DNA of 64,000 bases, taken from Diaporthe sp. PMI_573. Lineage: Eukaryota; Ascomycota; Sordariomycetes; Diaporthales; Diaporthaceae. The notes below the pieces were generated by a model. It saw only the letters and a list, made by a program, of their open reading frames with translations. It was not told the DNA's origin and did not search any database. Every line of letters begins with the position of its first letter. Position 1 is the stretch's first letter. The stretch covers positions 62,001 to 126,000 of the forward strand of contig JAJTUP010000109.1 in assembly GCA_021399435.1 (NCBI GenBank). The letters are read 5' to 3'. Shown here one piece after another: positions 23,396-33,162 of this stretch. Position numbers and translations under genes: made by a program.

Positions 23396-24026
23396 GGTGA
23401 AATGAAGATCAGTAAGATTTGGTGGGCTTCTTGCTGGCGATGAAGATGTCCTGCTCGGGCGTCGATGCTGGCTGTGGTTTGATGTTTGCAGAGAGTTGTG
23501 GGGCGATTTTACTTGATAACAAACGATGGGCAGGGAGCAGGAAGGACACATGCCGACGTGGCCCAAGCTTCCTATCCCTTGCCAACCTTGCGCCCAAAAC
23601 TGAGTGAAACTAGTGTCACTGTATCAATGTGATAACTTCGGAAAGTTAGATCATCTACTTACTCTTTGACAGTCGCTGGTTCCAGGACCCCACATTCAAC
23701 TGCAACCCATTTTCTTTTTCACAATTTGATTGGAGTGGACGGCACCGAAGCAAAACATGTTCCACATATGTACACCAATCGGGACTCCGTATAGGTTGTA
23801 CCGCCGTTGCCCAGATGGAATCAGATTACTATTGATGATGCACAGTTTCCAGTCACTTCTCAGAACACTCAAAAGACGTATGATCAAGAGAACATTGAGA
23901 ATTTGCGAGGCCATAACATATGCAACAACAAGCTTACAGTTTCGCACTCACTAAACCAGTACTATTATATGCCTATGTATAGAAAACTTCCCCAGCACAC
24001 TTCTTCTCGTTACCAGGAGGAACTGC
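23396..24026. other. Intergenic, no gene seen
   Basis: Upstream region of the DUF6604 gene and downstream region of secreted protein B. 23620-23960 is AT-rich; no coding signal. Confidence 0.35.
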
Positions 24027-24502
24027 TCACTGGAAAACGACAGACTTGTAGTCACCCTTCTCCATACACTCCCCACCTTTGATATGGAGCGATTCGCCGT
24101 TGCATCCGACGTCCGTGTTAGCTATTATCAAAGCAAATCATTAGTAATGTGTGCCTGGCGAAATTCGACATTAGACAGGGGGGTGGTCAGCTTACCAGTG
24201 GCGTGGAGAAAGCCAGCGGTGTTGTAGAAGAAAGCGCCGGTCTGGCTGTCGAGGTCATAGCAATTGCCAAGGGACGGGGCGGCGTGGTATAGGATGTCAC
24301 GATCGTTCTTGCTGCGCCAAAGACTTAATAAAAACAACTTTGCTTCAAAGAAGGATATCTTTTCTTACCAGTCATCCAGGGTTCGGTATTGGTTCAACTT
24401 GGGTAGGTCCCTTGCGAATAGGTTGCGATCATTACCGGGCTGTGCGGGCGAAGCCATAGCAAAGGAGAGGCTGGAGGCCACTGCGACAAGGGTGAACTTC
24501 AT
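24027..24502 (-). CDS. Small secreted cysteine-rich protein B (effector-like)
   Basis: Exons 24502-24369, 24311-24196 and 24121-24027, with GT-AG introns of 57 and 74 nt, give 114 aa. Signal peptide MKFTLVAVASSLSFAMASPA, a short spacer ending LFARDLP, then KLNQYRTLDD and four mature cysteines: one made at exon junction 1 (tg|c), NCYDLDS, VGCNGE and GECMEKG. It shares the intron positions and phases, the exact 116-nt middle exon and the LDDC-NDRDILYHAAP core with protein A at 13471-13940, so the two arose by duplication. The C-terminal third differs most. Function unknown; secretion is well supported. Confidence 0.8.
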
Positions 24503-26479
24503 GGTGAATGATTTATTTTGATATATGAGAGAGATAAAACTTGAGCGAATTGAATTTTCAGGCAATGTTTTGGAATATGTGAGCGAGCTGATGGAGATGA
24601 TCGCAAAGTTAGAGTGGGAAGGTGAAGTGATGCACTGCCTTTATATTTCTTGAACCCAGTTAGGTCACAGACTTTTGCCATACTTGGGGCTTTGGGTGCA
24701 ATGACAATACACAGCCTTCAGTGACAGAAGGCTCAGTCAGATGGACCACAGGCAGGCTGCCGAATAATGCTGAGCATACACCGTGTAGATCGATCATTGC
24801 AAATGACGGTATCCTCGCATCCCGTACTCTAGGCACCCAGAATCTAGGAAGGAATTCCTCCAAACGAACATGATGCAGATCGGTTTACAAGAAAAGCAAC
24901 GCTTTTGTTGTAGCCTGAGAAAAAGCGGAGAATATCTGTAGGTCGATCAGCCATTTTACAGAATCGGACCCGCAAGCTGAGGTCGATCTGTATAATTGGG
25001 CCCATCCCCACACTGGACAGAAAAATATGCTTTAACTCACACATCATGATCCGCGTAGGAAGTTCGCATCACAAACCAAGCTTATGCCTCATATGCTTCA
25101 ACAGGACAATGCAAATGTGGAAGAGAGGCGATATGGAATCCTAAAGGACTAGCAGACCATATCGGGTTCCACAATAGGAGCGAACGAAGGGCGCAGATGG
25201 GGACCCGAGCTTTCTCGCTACCAGTACAACGTGGCGTTCAGCATGGCTGAGTCCCTTCAAGATCCCTATCATCCAATGATCGGAGACCTGTGGGTCGAAC
25301 ACCGCCTTTGCGTCTGCGCGATGAGCACAGCAAGTTACACTGATGAAAGCCTCGCACTTGTTCTAATTACAGATGCAAATCCTGTCTGGGGAAATATTCC
25401 ATTGATCGACGGGTTTGGCGCCGTGCGTCGAGCGGACGGGACGATTGACCCTCTGGAAGGACACGAGTCAGAATGATGTGGTCCACGCTTTGCAGTCTTC
25501 AGGATCTACAATGCCTTCAGCCCTGTCGATCTCTCCAGGCAGCATCATGAGTGGACGAGACCGCGAAAGGATCGGCCTCCGTCACTAACGAGCAGGGTCA
25601 CCCTAGTGCCGGGGACGGTTTTGGACTTACTTCCGCGTCTTGAATGCCACAACAGGCTACCCTGAGGCAGAATCAATATCACAAGTCCGACGGGCAACCC
25701 GGAGAGACCAGCTGTTTACTGCGCCGCGATGTGATAAATACGCCTTGGCCACACACACTGCCACCAGCCAAATCAAGGCAGCAACCTTGGAATACGAGGC
25801 CACCGTTCCATTTGTGCATATGCGCTGTGACTGACAAGGCTTTATGGAGGGCGACGGATCGGTGAGGACGCATCTGCTCCTGACGACCATTACATCGACG
25901 ACGAATGATCGATTCGTACCTCCTCCCACGATGAAGCGAGCAAGCCGGGCAGCCGCCCCCAGTTGACCGTGGTGTATATTGACCACGGTCTCGACAGTTT
26001 ACATTCCAGCCTCAAAATTCCATTTCCAGCATCAATACAAATGAGTAACGCTATAGGTCAGAATACCGGTGATATACCGAAGCATTGGTCATTTCTGGAT
26101 CAAAAGGTTATGCCTGGTCCAAGTTTTATGACCGTCCACTATTCTGCCTTGTCCAAAAATATGACCTGACTCCTGCGCGGTTGTGGTGGCCTCGTGATGG
26201 TGGCATGGCCTCAGCCGAGCCGTCCAACTTGCTTCTGCCTGCTTCCAGGTCAGCCGCACTGATCAATGCATCTGCGGATAGGGGAAGTAGGTGTGCGGAG
26301 GCCAATCTGTATTCGACACATATAAGAAGCCACACCCCAGAGTTGACATCCAGGCAGTGGTTTTCCATCAATAGTTAAGATCTTCTATTTCTTCACAACT
26401 CGCCAGCTCCAGCTTCCCACAGACATTAATCACTATACTAATTTCCATCTGTTCACTATTCGATTCATTCTAGTCCACA
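24503..26479. other. Intergenic, no supported gene
   Basis: It starts with the promoter of secreted protein B. An 81-codon frame at 25231-25476 has fair composition (SLALVLITDANPVWGNIPLID) but no family, start context or splice partners that I trust. The rest shows nothing. Confidence 0.35.
24640..24645 (-). promoter_or_regulatory. TATA box, secreted protein B gene
   Basis: TATAAA on the minus strand, about 138 bp upstream of the ATG at 24502; it mirrors the TATA-like run upstream of paralog A. Confidence 0.4.
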
Positions 26480-27188
26480 ATGATCTGCCGTGGTACAAGC
26501 CCTTCACCATCTCAGCAATCACCTATCACTTCTTTCAGCGATGAGTACTCTTTTACATCCGAATCATCAGCCAGTACGATAGAGTGTGAGGGATTGTGGT
26601 GCCGCGCCGCCGAAGTGGGAAGCCAGGTAGCCAACCATGATGGTACCCAGCCGTCATGGTGTAGATATTCGCCGCCTGAGGGAATTAAATACGACCAACA
26701 TACCATGGCGGCCGAGGCTGTAGCAAATAAAGGTGAGAGACCTCACAAAACTCTTGACCAGGCAAAGCTGACATCAACTAGTTGATTTAACCTGCAATTA
26801 CATATCCTGGAGTGTCCATCGATTCGATATCCGAGGCGGTACGCCCTCAGTTTTGATACATTCTTCTCCGCTGGTTTGGTTGGCCACGGACGTGGCAATC
26901 CTGGACCCAGATGCCCTCGACAACTTCTGTGCTCATTTCACCACGTGGGGGCAGTTTTTCGATCCCACCGCTAACGACCACAAGATACTCCCGCTCTGCC
27001 CTCCAGAAGCTTTGCCGGGTAGACATCGGATTCTTAACATCTTGGATATGGTTCTACGTGAAGGTATATGGTATGTGGTTATCAGAATCGAGCTTTATAT
27101 GAGCCTGGGAGAAGTTCAGCATAACGATGAAATTCGACCATGGGTAGTGAGAGACTTGAACACCAAGCGTTGGCCAGGACTCGGATAA
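26480..27188 (+). CDS. Hypothetical protein, two exons, 219 aa
   Basis: Exon 1 (26480-26732) has a Ser/Thr/Pro-rich start; a 49-nt GT-AG intron (26733-26781) joins it in frame to exon 2 (26782-27188), which extends the open frame 71 nt upstream of its first ATG. The second exon reads like a folded domain: DLTCNYISWSVHRFDIRGG, PLVWLATDVAILDPDALDNF, REGIWYVVIRIELYMSLGEV, and ends RDLNTKRWPGLG. I do not recognise a family. The exon-1 region looks disordered and there is no signal peptide. The intron is supported because the extra sequence before the first exon-2 ATG also has protein-like composition. Confidence 0.55.
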
Positions 27189-28289
27189 AGTCTGAGCTGA
27201 TTTAAGATTCAAAGCTGGCAATTTATCAGCGGTGGCTCACCGTAATAATTCTTTGTTTTAGATCTAACTCAACTTTACTGCGGTTCTTATTCCCGTTGTT
27301 CAATTGGGGGGATTCAACGGTCCTCAAACTAGCTAGTTCCGCCGTTAAAGTGAAGTAATCAGGCGTTAATTCAGATTTGAATTAACGATCGCAATAGGTG
27401 ATTTACGCCGTAAAGGATCTGCTCGGTTTGAGACTAGTGCGTGTTGCCATGGCTGTCAGCTTCTGGGTCACTTCCAGGCAAGCCAGGCCGGGACCAGGGC
27501 CTGTCCATTACAGGAAGCGTGAGATCAGTGAGCACCCTCGCGATTTTGAGCCTCTGTCAAGGCCCACGGCGCAACCGCCAACAGTTGACCGGTGTGTCCG
27601 TGCAGGAGTGTGTTGGCAAGTGGTGTCGTTGGTGGGAAGACAAATCGGGGGATCATGGAAAACTGCAGCCGTAGTGGATACAGGGTTATTGAGGAGAAGG
27701 CCCTGTTTTTCACAAGGCTGACCATTACATTCTGCAAACCCATGGTTCAGCCACTCGTCTCCATGGCAGCATAGTGACTTTATCATCACCCGACCACTCG
27801 GTGTTTCATAGATCAACCGACCTGGTTAGCCAATATCCGACACCAAAACGTTAGGGCACGCAGGAACTGCTGAGACGTCTCTAAGGGAAAGAGGGTGGCC
27901 AAGCGATTGCTGCCTTGGCATTCAATTCTAGGCGGAGGCGCGTCGAAATAGACAAGTTCCCGACACAGCCGCATTTTTAGGGCCATACGGTCTTAAGTCT
28001 TGGTAGGCGCGTTTGCGTTAGCGGGTCTTTTGCTTACAAGCTGGTTAGCTTGTGGGCAAGGAGGGCTGCCGTACTGTTGTTTTCTCGCTTTATTATTCAC
28101 CAAAGATGGGCGCCCTGGGAACGTCCAACTACACGTTGCAGATGAAGCCACGGGCGCCACACAACTTTGACACCAGACTGATTTTTGACTTTATGTGCTT
28201 CCACGCCGCAATTAAAATCCTAATACCTAATACATGAACCTCAACCATACAAATTCTGAAACAAGCGTTGGAGATGGACTCCAGGATTT
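27189..28289. other. Intergenic, no gene seen
   Basis: No coding or RNA signal that I can support. It leads into the left end of the hAT element. Confidence 0.35.
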
Positions 28290-28467
28290 GAAGGTCTGGG
28301 TTGGTCTGGGTTGGGGTGGTTTCTAGGGCTGCCATTGGTCAGCTCCAGCTTACCTTCACTTTAAGTTCAATGACACGACGCGTCTGCGTGACACGACACG
28401 TTTGCCTCAGTGAATTTTCGTGTCATGCCAATCTGTCTGAGCCATTGTCAATTCGTGCTGCATTATC

Positions 28468-30735
28468 ATGTCTTCTAGCAGAACTACGAGCCACGTGTCG
28501 TCAACACCGCAATCTCTTCCATCTCGCCCACCTCCCATCCCGGCTGATGACGGTTTTGAAGGCACGCCCGCCTCATGCGAGGCTACAACTGACGAGACAG
28601 ATGCATCACCATGCGAATTTGAAATCGATTGGGAGAATATCTGGCACGGTGGCAAACGACTTATGGGCGCCGAAAAGAGGCCCCGTCACAGGCCGGTCAT
28701 CGGCACCAAGATCAAAGAGTCGTGGATATACCGACATGGCGCCAATTTGGAGCATCACGGGGTACGTTACTGGCTTTGCAGGATCTGTCATGTGAAGAAG
28801 AGCTATTCGACAGCTCTATACGTCTCATCCGGGACGTCTCATGCCGCGAGGCAACTGCTCCGTCAGCACCAAATCACGGAGGCAGGGGAGAGTGGTCCCG
28901 GCTTGGCGACTCCGTTTACGTTGGCGGCGACGTCTGGCTCCTCGTTATCCCGTCTTTTGTCGCGGCAGGCCAGCCTCGGCTTGCAGCTTGCTTCACATGT
29001 TGACGAAGGAACATGGAAAGCTCGCTTCGTGGACTGGATCATAGTCGAAGATGTCACCTTCCGACAGGCATCCAGCGAGCGCCTTCGGTGGCTGATAGCG
29101 AATGGTGGGGAGCTTGCAAGTCAGCTACTTCCGGAACATCACACCACAGTTTGTTCATGGATCCGCCAAACCTTTGAATCCCGACGGCAAATCATTGCCA
29201 ATCTCGTCAAGAACGCGACAAGCTCAGTTCACCTAAGCTTCGACCTATGGACTGCTTCTAACGGGTTCAACTACGTCGGAATCGTCGGCCACTTCGTTGA
29301 CAGCAACGGCGAAAAGCGTGATGTCCTTCTTGGGCTGCCGCGCCTAGTCGGTCCACACTCCGGTGAGAATATTGCCCCTTATGTGAAGGGGGTAATCGAC
29401 CAGTACGAAATGGGCTCCAAGCTTGGCTACTTCATGCTTGATAACGCTGAGAGCAACGATACCTGCCTGGAGACGCTCGCGAGATGGTTCCCAATGGACG
29501 TTGGCCGACGCCGCTTACGTTGCATCGGCCACATTATCAACCTGGTTGCCCGGGCCGTCATCTTCGGCTCAAACGTTAGCAAATTCGAGACGGAGCTTCG
29601 TGGGGCTACGGATGAATTCAGTTTTGACATTTGGGCCAAGAAAGGGGCCATTGGCAGACTCCACAACCTTGCCACCTACATCCGCCGGACGGACCAGAGA
29701 CGACAGGCGCTTCGGCGTTTCCAGACCGAGCTCGCAGGGGACGATACCATATTTACATTGGAGATCGTTGTTGATGGCAAGACACGCTGGAACTCAATTT
29801 ACAGTATGATCACACGTGGTATGCCAGTCTGCCCTTGCCACCTGTGTTGGACATTTGCTGACTCCGGATTGACTTATCCTAGCACTCGAGCTGCGCAGCG
29901 CTATCAGCTCTATCAATCCCGCTGGCAAAAACCGAAATATGACCCGGTCCACCGTGACCTAACGAAGGACTTCCTCAACGCTGCGGACTGGGTTGAATTA
30001 GAGCGCTTCCACGATTTCCTAAAGCCGTTCTACATCCTTACGAAGACTATGGAGGGCAACGCCAACAAACCGGGCGCAGAGGGCGGGCATGGTGCAGTGT
30101 GGGAGACCCTCAAGACAATGGACTACCTGTTTGTCAAATTCAAGCAGGCCGCGGAGGAAACTCAGTTCGAGGAGCCCTCCCATTTTAAGTCGGGAATCGA
30201 CTGCGGATGGGCGAAGCTTGAAGACTATTACGTCAAATCGGACCGTACACCTGTCTACCGAGCAGCGCTAGCCCTTCACCCATCATATGGGTATGACTAC
30301 TTTGAGCGACACTGGAAAACCGCGATGGATATGCCGCAATGGTACAGCGACATGCAGTCCGCTGTGGGTAGCCTATTCGACGACTACGTCCGACAGGCTG
30401 AAGTTGAAGCTCAAGCTCAAGCGGGGCTTTTGGAAGGCGAAGTCGATGAGATTGAAGCTGACGTTAACGACTACAGTTCATCTGGGAAAAGATCAATCCG
30501 CTCCTTGAATACACAGCGAAAGAAGGTCAAGGCAGTTAGCGAGCTTGACATATTTCAGACACGGCCAATTTACGCGCATGATCTCGACGTTGCAAACCCT
30601 CTTAAATGGTGGAATCGACATCAATTTAGCCAGACCAAGAAAATGATCACTGACGAGCGCAACCGGCTAGCACCTGAGGTAGTCGAGGCCGATCAGCTTC
30701 AAAAACAGTGGCTAATGAGAGGGCTGGTAGTCTAA
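28468..30735 (+). CDS. hAT transposase, dimerisation domain damaged
   Basis: A 755-codon frame. The N-terminus is disordered, then a BED-type region (WIYRHGANLEHHG-YWLCRICH), then the hAT catalytic core: SFDLWTASNGFNYVGIVGHF (about residue 257), DNAESND, RLRCIGHIINLVARA (about 350) and TRWNSIYSM (about 439). Two defects show. First, near the C-terminus NPLKWWNRHQ joins directly to FSQTKKMITDERNRL, so the usual 25 or so residues of the hATC block between them are absent. Second, at 29819-29882 a GT-AG intron would restore the motif ITRALELRSAI but then runs into a stop, whereas the unspliced frame stays open with poor sequence. I infer a non-autonomous, decayed transposase. Confidence 0.8.
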   Translation: MSSSRTTSHVSSTPQSLPSRPPPIPADDGFEGTPASCEATTDETDASPCEFEIDWENIWHGGKRLMGAEKRPRHRPVIGTKIKESWIYRHGANLEHHGVRYWLCRICHVKKSYSTALYVSSGTSHAARQLLRQHQITEAGESGPGLATPFTLAATSGSSLSRLLSRQASLGLQLASHVDEGTWKARFVDWIIVEDVTFRQASSERLRWLIANGGELASQLLPEHHTTVCSWIRQTFESRRQIIANLVKNATSSVHLSFDLWTASNGFNYVGIVGHFVDSNGEKRDVLLGLPRLVGPHSGENIAPYVKGVIDQYEMGSKLGYFMLDNAESNDTCLETLARWFPMDVGRRRLRCIGHIINLVARAVIFGSNVSKFETELRGATDEFSFDIWAKKGAIGRLHNLATYIRRTDQRRQALRRFQTELAGDDTIFTLEIVVDGKTRWNSIYSMITRGMPVCPCHLCWTFADSGLTYPSTRAAQRYQLYQSRWQKPKYDPVHRDLTKDFLNAADWVELERFHDFLKPFYILTKTMEGNANKPGAEGGHGAVWETLKTMDYLFVKFKQAAEETQFEEPSHFKSGIDCGWAKLEDYYVKSDRTPVYRAALALHPSYGYDYFERHWKTAMDMPQWYSDMQSAVGSLFDDYVRQAEVEAQAQAGLLEGEVDEIEADVNDYSSSGKRSIRSLNTQRKKVKAVSELDIFQTRPIYAHDLDVANPLKWWNRHQFSQTKKMITDERNRLAPEVVEADQLQKQWLMRGLVV

Positions 30736-30842
30736 GTACGTTAGTAGTGCCTGCGTAGAAGAGCAAAAAGGGTTTCATTGTATCCTGTAACCAGCCAGGA
30801 AATCATTTTAATTGCACTGGTAAAACCTCGGTATGGGGCTAT

Positions 30843-30957
30843 CAGACCGACCTAGACCGACCGGCCGCGCACCCAGACCGACCAAGACCGACCGACCGGG
30901 AGCCTTGACCAACCCAAACCGACAGACCGAAGGGGCCGGTCTAGGTCGGTCGGTTTG
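30843..30957. repeat. GACCGACC/GGTCGGTC subterminal repeat array with inverted arms
   Basis: Tandem and inverted copies of AGACCGACC. The left arm (30844-30866) and right arm (30935-30956) are near-perfect reverse complements, so the array can fold into a hairpin. Interpreted as the right subterminal region of the hAT element. Confidence 0.6.
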
Positions 30958-31394
30958 TTAGCCACACTGTCCTCGACAACCTCCTCATCACTGACTCCGT
31001 AAATATCCTCTCCGGGCTCTTCTGCATCAACCTCAACAACCTCCTCTGGCTGCAAAACTTCAAAGTCTTCAACGGTACCTCCTTTGTTCAGAATTTCAGA
31101 AATCTGCATGAACTTCTTGTTCGGGTTGGGTATAGCCCGTCTCTTCTTTGTGCCAACTGAGGCATCTTCTCTGGCCTTCATCTCGGCATTCTCTTCCTCA
31201 AGCAATGCAATCCTAGCTTGAAGACTTTCAAATTCGTCTGCAACTCGACGAAGCTTGTACCTCTGTTGAGGATTTCCTTGGCTGATCGTCATGATAAACT
31301 GACGATTGACTGGCTCGTTCTCTGGCTCCGGATCTGCTTCCATGGCTCCGGCAGTGCGTTTCTGAGGGTCTGGCTGCATTTCTGGGTGCATCAT
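30958..31394 (-). pseudogene. C-terminal fragment of a transposase-like ORF
   Basis: The minus-strand frame from 31394 encodes a coiled-coil segment (RYKLRRVADEFESLQARIAL, then LLEEENAEMK) followed by IPNPNKKFMQISEIL and an acidic tail. The coiled coil plus 'PNPN+FM' wording resembles the C-terminal ends of fungal pogo/Fot-type DDE transposases; this is recollection, not a match I can prove. The last residues are a translation of the GGTCGGTC array, so the ORF is cut off by the hAT right end. Non-functional. Confidence 0.4.
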
Positions 31395-32248
31395 AGCCTT
31401 CTGATAACGTCAACAGCGCTTCCGGCGTCATCTAACAACCTATGGCTATTTGCGGACCAAGGATTCTCAGATGTGTTGCCAAGAGAGAACTCTCTAAGAA
31501 TTCGAGCATGTAACTACACACGCATCATAACCCCACCATCAAACCAGGCCATTCATGCCGTGCCGTGCCGGTCCCTACCCTTCCAGGCCTTTACACTACC
31601 CTTTTGACTCGTCACTTTTTTCTTTGGTCCAAGTGTTGTACCAGTTGTGAAACATAACTTGCAGATCGTTGTTTAGATGCGGCGAGGCCCGATGAATGCG
31701 GCTGGGAGTATCGTTGGCCTGTATGCAGGACCTTGTGGTCCTGAGCCCTTTGCCAATCCCGCAGGTCACGTCACCAACATTGAAGCTGGCAGAAGCAAAC
31801 TCAGCTGCCAGAGTCGCTCATGACGGCGTGAGTCATAATGGTCGGATCGAAATAAGCGCCTCTCGGATCTGAAGTTGCACCGGCAGAGGCCTGTTAAGCT
31901 GAGCCTGACCCTCCACCCCGTAGGCACCGATATTGCTGGGCATGGAATGGGTGAAGGGGGTCACCTGCTTCATCCTTTGGGGAGGGATATCCAGGGCCAG
32001 CCGCATAATTCGTCAGGGACGCTACCTTGCAAGTTCGGACAGGGCCGGGCTGTGACGAAGGTGCCTGGCGTACTTCCGTCTCGTATATGCAATGTAATCA
32101 ATCCTGGCACCATCACGTAGGAAGCCAGGCAGAGCCGAATGCCTAGCACCGATGGAATAAGGGATTCCCTCTTCAGGCAACTTTGGCTGCTAACCAGTGT
32201 TGCTAATAGTATGGCAATAAAGTAGTATATTGCAATATACCCCATATG

Positions 32249-32326
32249 ATATGGACTTTCTCATATTGTAACAATATAATATGAAGATTTTGATATTGTG
32301 ACAATATAATATGAGGATGTCCATAT
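32249..32326. repeat. AT-rich hairpin with a 30-bp tandem repeat
   Basis: ATATGGAC (32249-32256) pairs with GTCCATAT (32319-32326). Between them ATATTGTAACAATATAATAT occurs at 32263 and again, with one change, at 32293, a 30-bp period. It looks like a miniature element or the decayed end of one. Confidence 0.6.
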
Positions 32327-32422
32327 TGGCATTGATAGCTAGTAGTAGAGCTAATACATTACCTCTCTTCTTTCTACAACATCATCTTCTTAGCAAGTCT
32401 TGGCAGTCTTGGCGGTATTGCT

Positions 32423-32440
32423 GGTCTTACCGGTAAGACC
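32423..32440. repeat. 18-bp perfect palindrome
   Basis: GGTCTTACCGGTAAGACC is identical to its reverse complement. It is followed 25 bp later by a 12-bp stem hairpin. Confidence 0.8.
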
Positions 32441-32464
32441 ATACCGGTTATTATGTAAGCAGCT

Positions 32465-32496
32465 GGTATGGTATGGTTTGACCTCCATACCATACC
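32465..32496. repeat. 12-bp stem hairpin
   Basis: GGTATGGTATGG and CCATACCATACC form a perfect stem around an 8-nt loop (TTTGACCT). Together with the neighbouring palindrome it suggests a cluster of foldback sequence. Confidence 0.75.
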
Positions 32497-33162
32497 ATAC
32501 CGGACCATTCCGATCACTGCTTTGATCTCTCGTAGCGGTGCGCACCAGTCCTTTCCGTAAAGCATCTGCAGCAGACTCTCTGCTCCGTGAAGTAGTCATA
32601 AAACGTCCTGATCTTGAGAGGAGATCGGGGACGACCCAAATCAACACGTGAATGTCGCGAGCCAAGTCTGACTTATCCCAAAGGAAAAAGCGCGCATCCC
32701 CGCCAAACAGCCGTTTCTCGACGCACAGGCCTTAATTCACCACCATGGTGAGTCAAGGCATGTGCACGCGTGTCTCGGCTGGAAGCAACAGCCGGCCGCC
32801 GGCGAACTCACTTTGCTGCTTGATATTCAGTTATCCCTCGAACGGCCGCGATCCAGCAACTAGCAGTGACAACGACCGGTGTCTCGAGTGCACAGCGCCC
32901 AGCCATGCGAGGCTGCCAGCCGGCATGCACCTGGCATGCACCTGGCATCCCTGGTGTGACGTCGTCTCGAAAGTTGAGTGGTCAGGGACGCACTGAGCAA
33001 CCAACACCAAACGAAAATAAAGCCGCATTTCCCGTACGGTAGTGCTTGTGAGTCACTTCGATCGATTCATATACATACTGAATGGGTTGATCTACTACTT
33101 CTCGTGTTTCTTGTGTTTCTTGGAAATTTCTTTTTATTATTCACGCATGTCGTGGCCTAATA

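Larger units (their letters stand above)
28292..30957 (+). mobile_element. hAT-family DNA transposon, decayed
   Basis: The element contains one transposase gene, flanked on the left by GGTCTGGGTTGGTCTGGGTTGG (28292-28314) and on the right by a dense array of GACCGACC / GGTCGGTC units in both orientations (30843-30957). Subterminal repeats of this kind are common in hAT elements. The exact terminal inverted repeats and the 8-bp target duplication could not be fixed by eye, so the boundaries are approximate. The right end abuts a fragment of another transposon-like ORF. Confidence 0.6.
31395..33162. other. Intergenic with palindromes and short repeats, no gene seen
   Basis: No supported gene. 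It holds several short inverted and direct repeats between 32249 and 32496 (listed separately) and a TGCACCTGGCA direct repeat near 32925-32948. 33100-33160 is probably the leader of the kinase-like gene. Confidence 0.4.

Noticed and set aside
31228..31607. Plus-strand ORF over the transposase-like fragment
   Set aside because: The minus strand has the coiled-coil coding pattern; the plus strand shows none.
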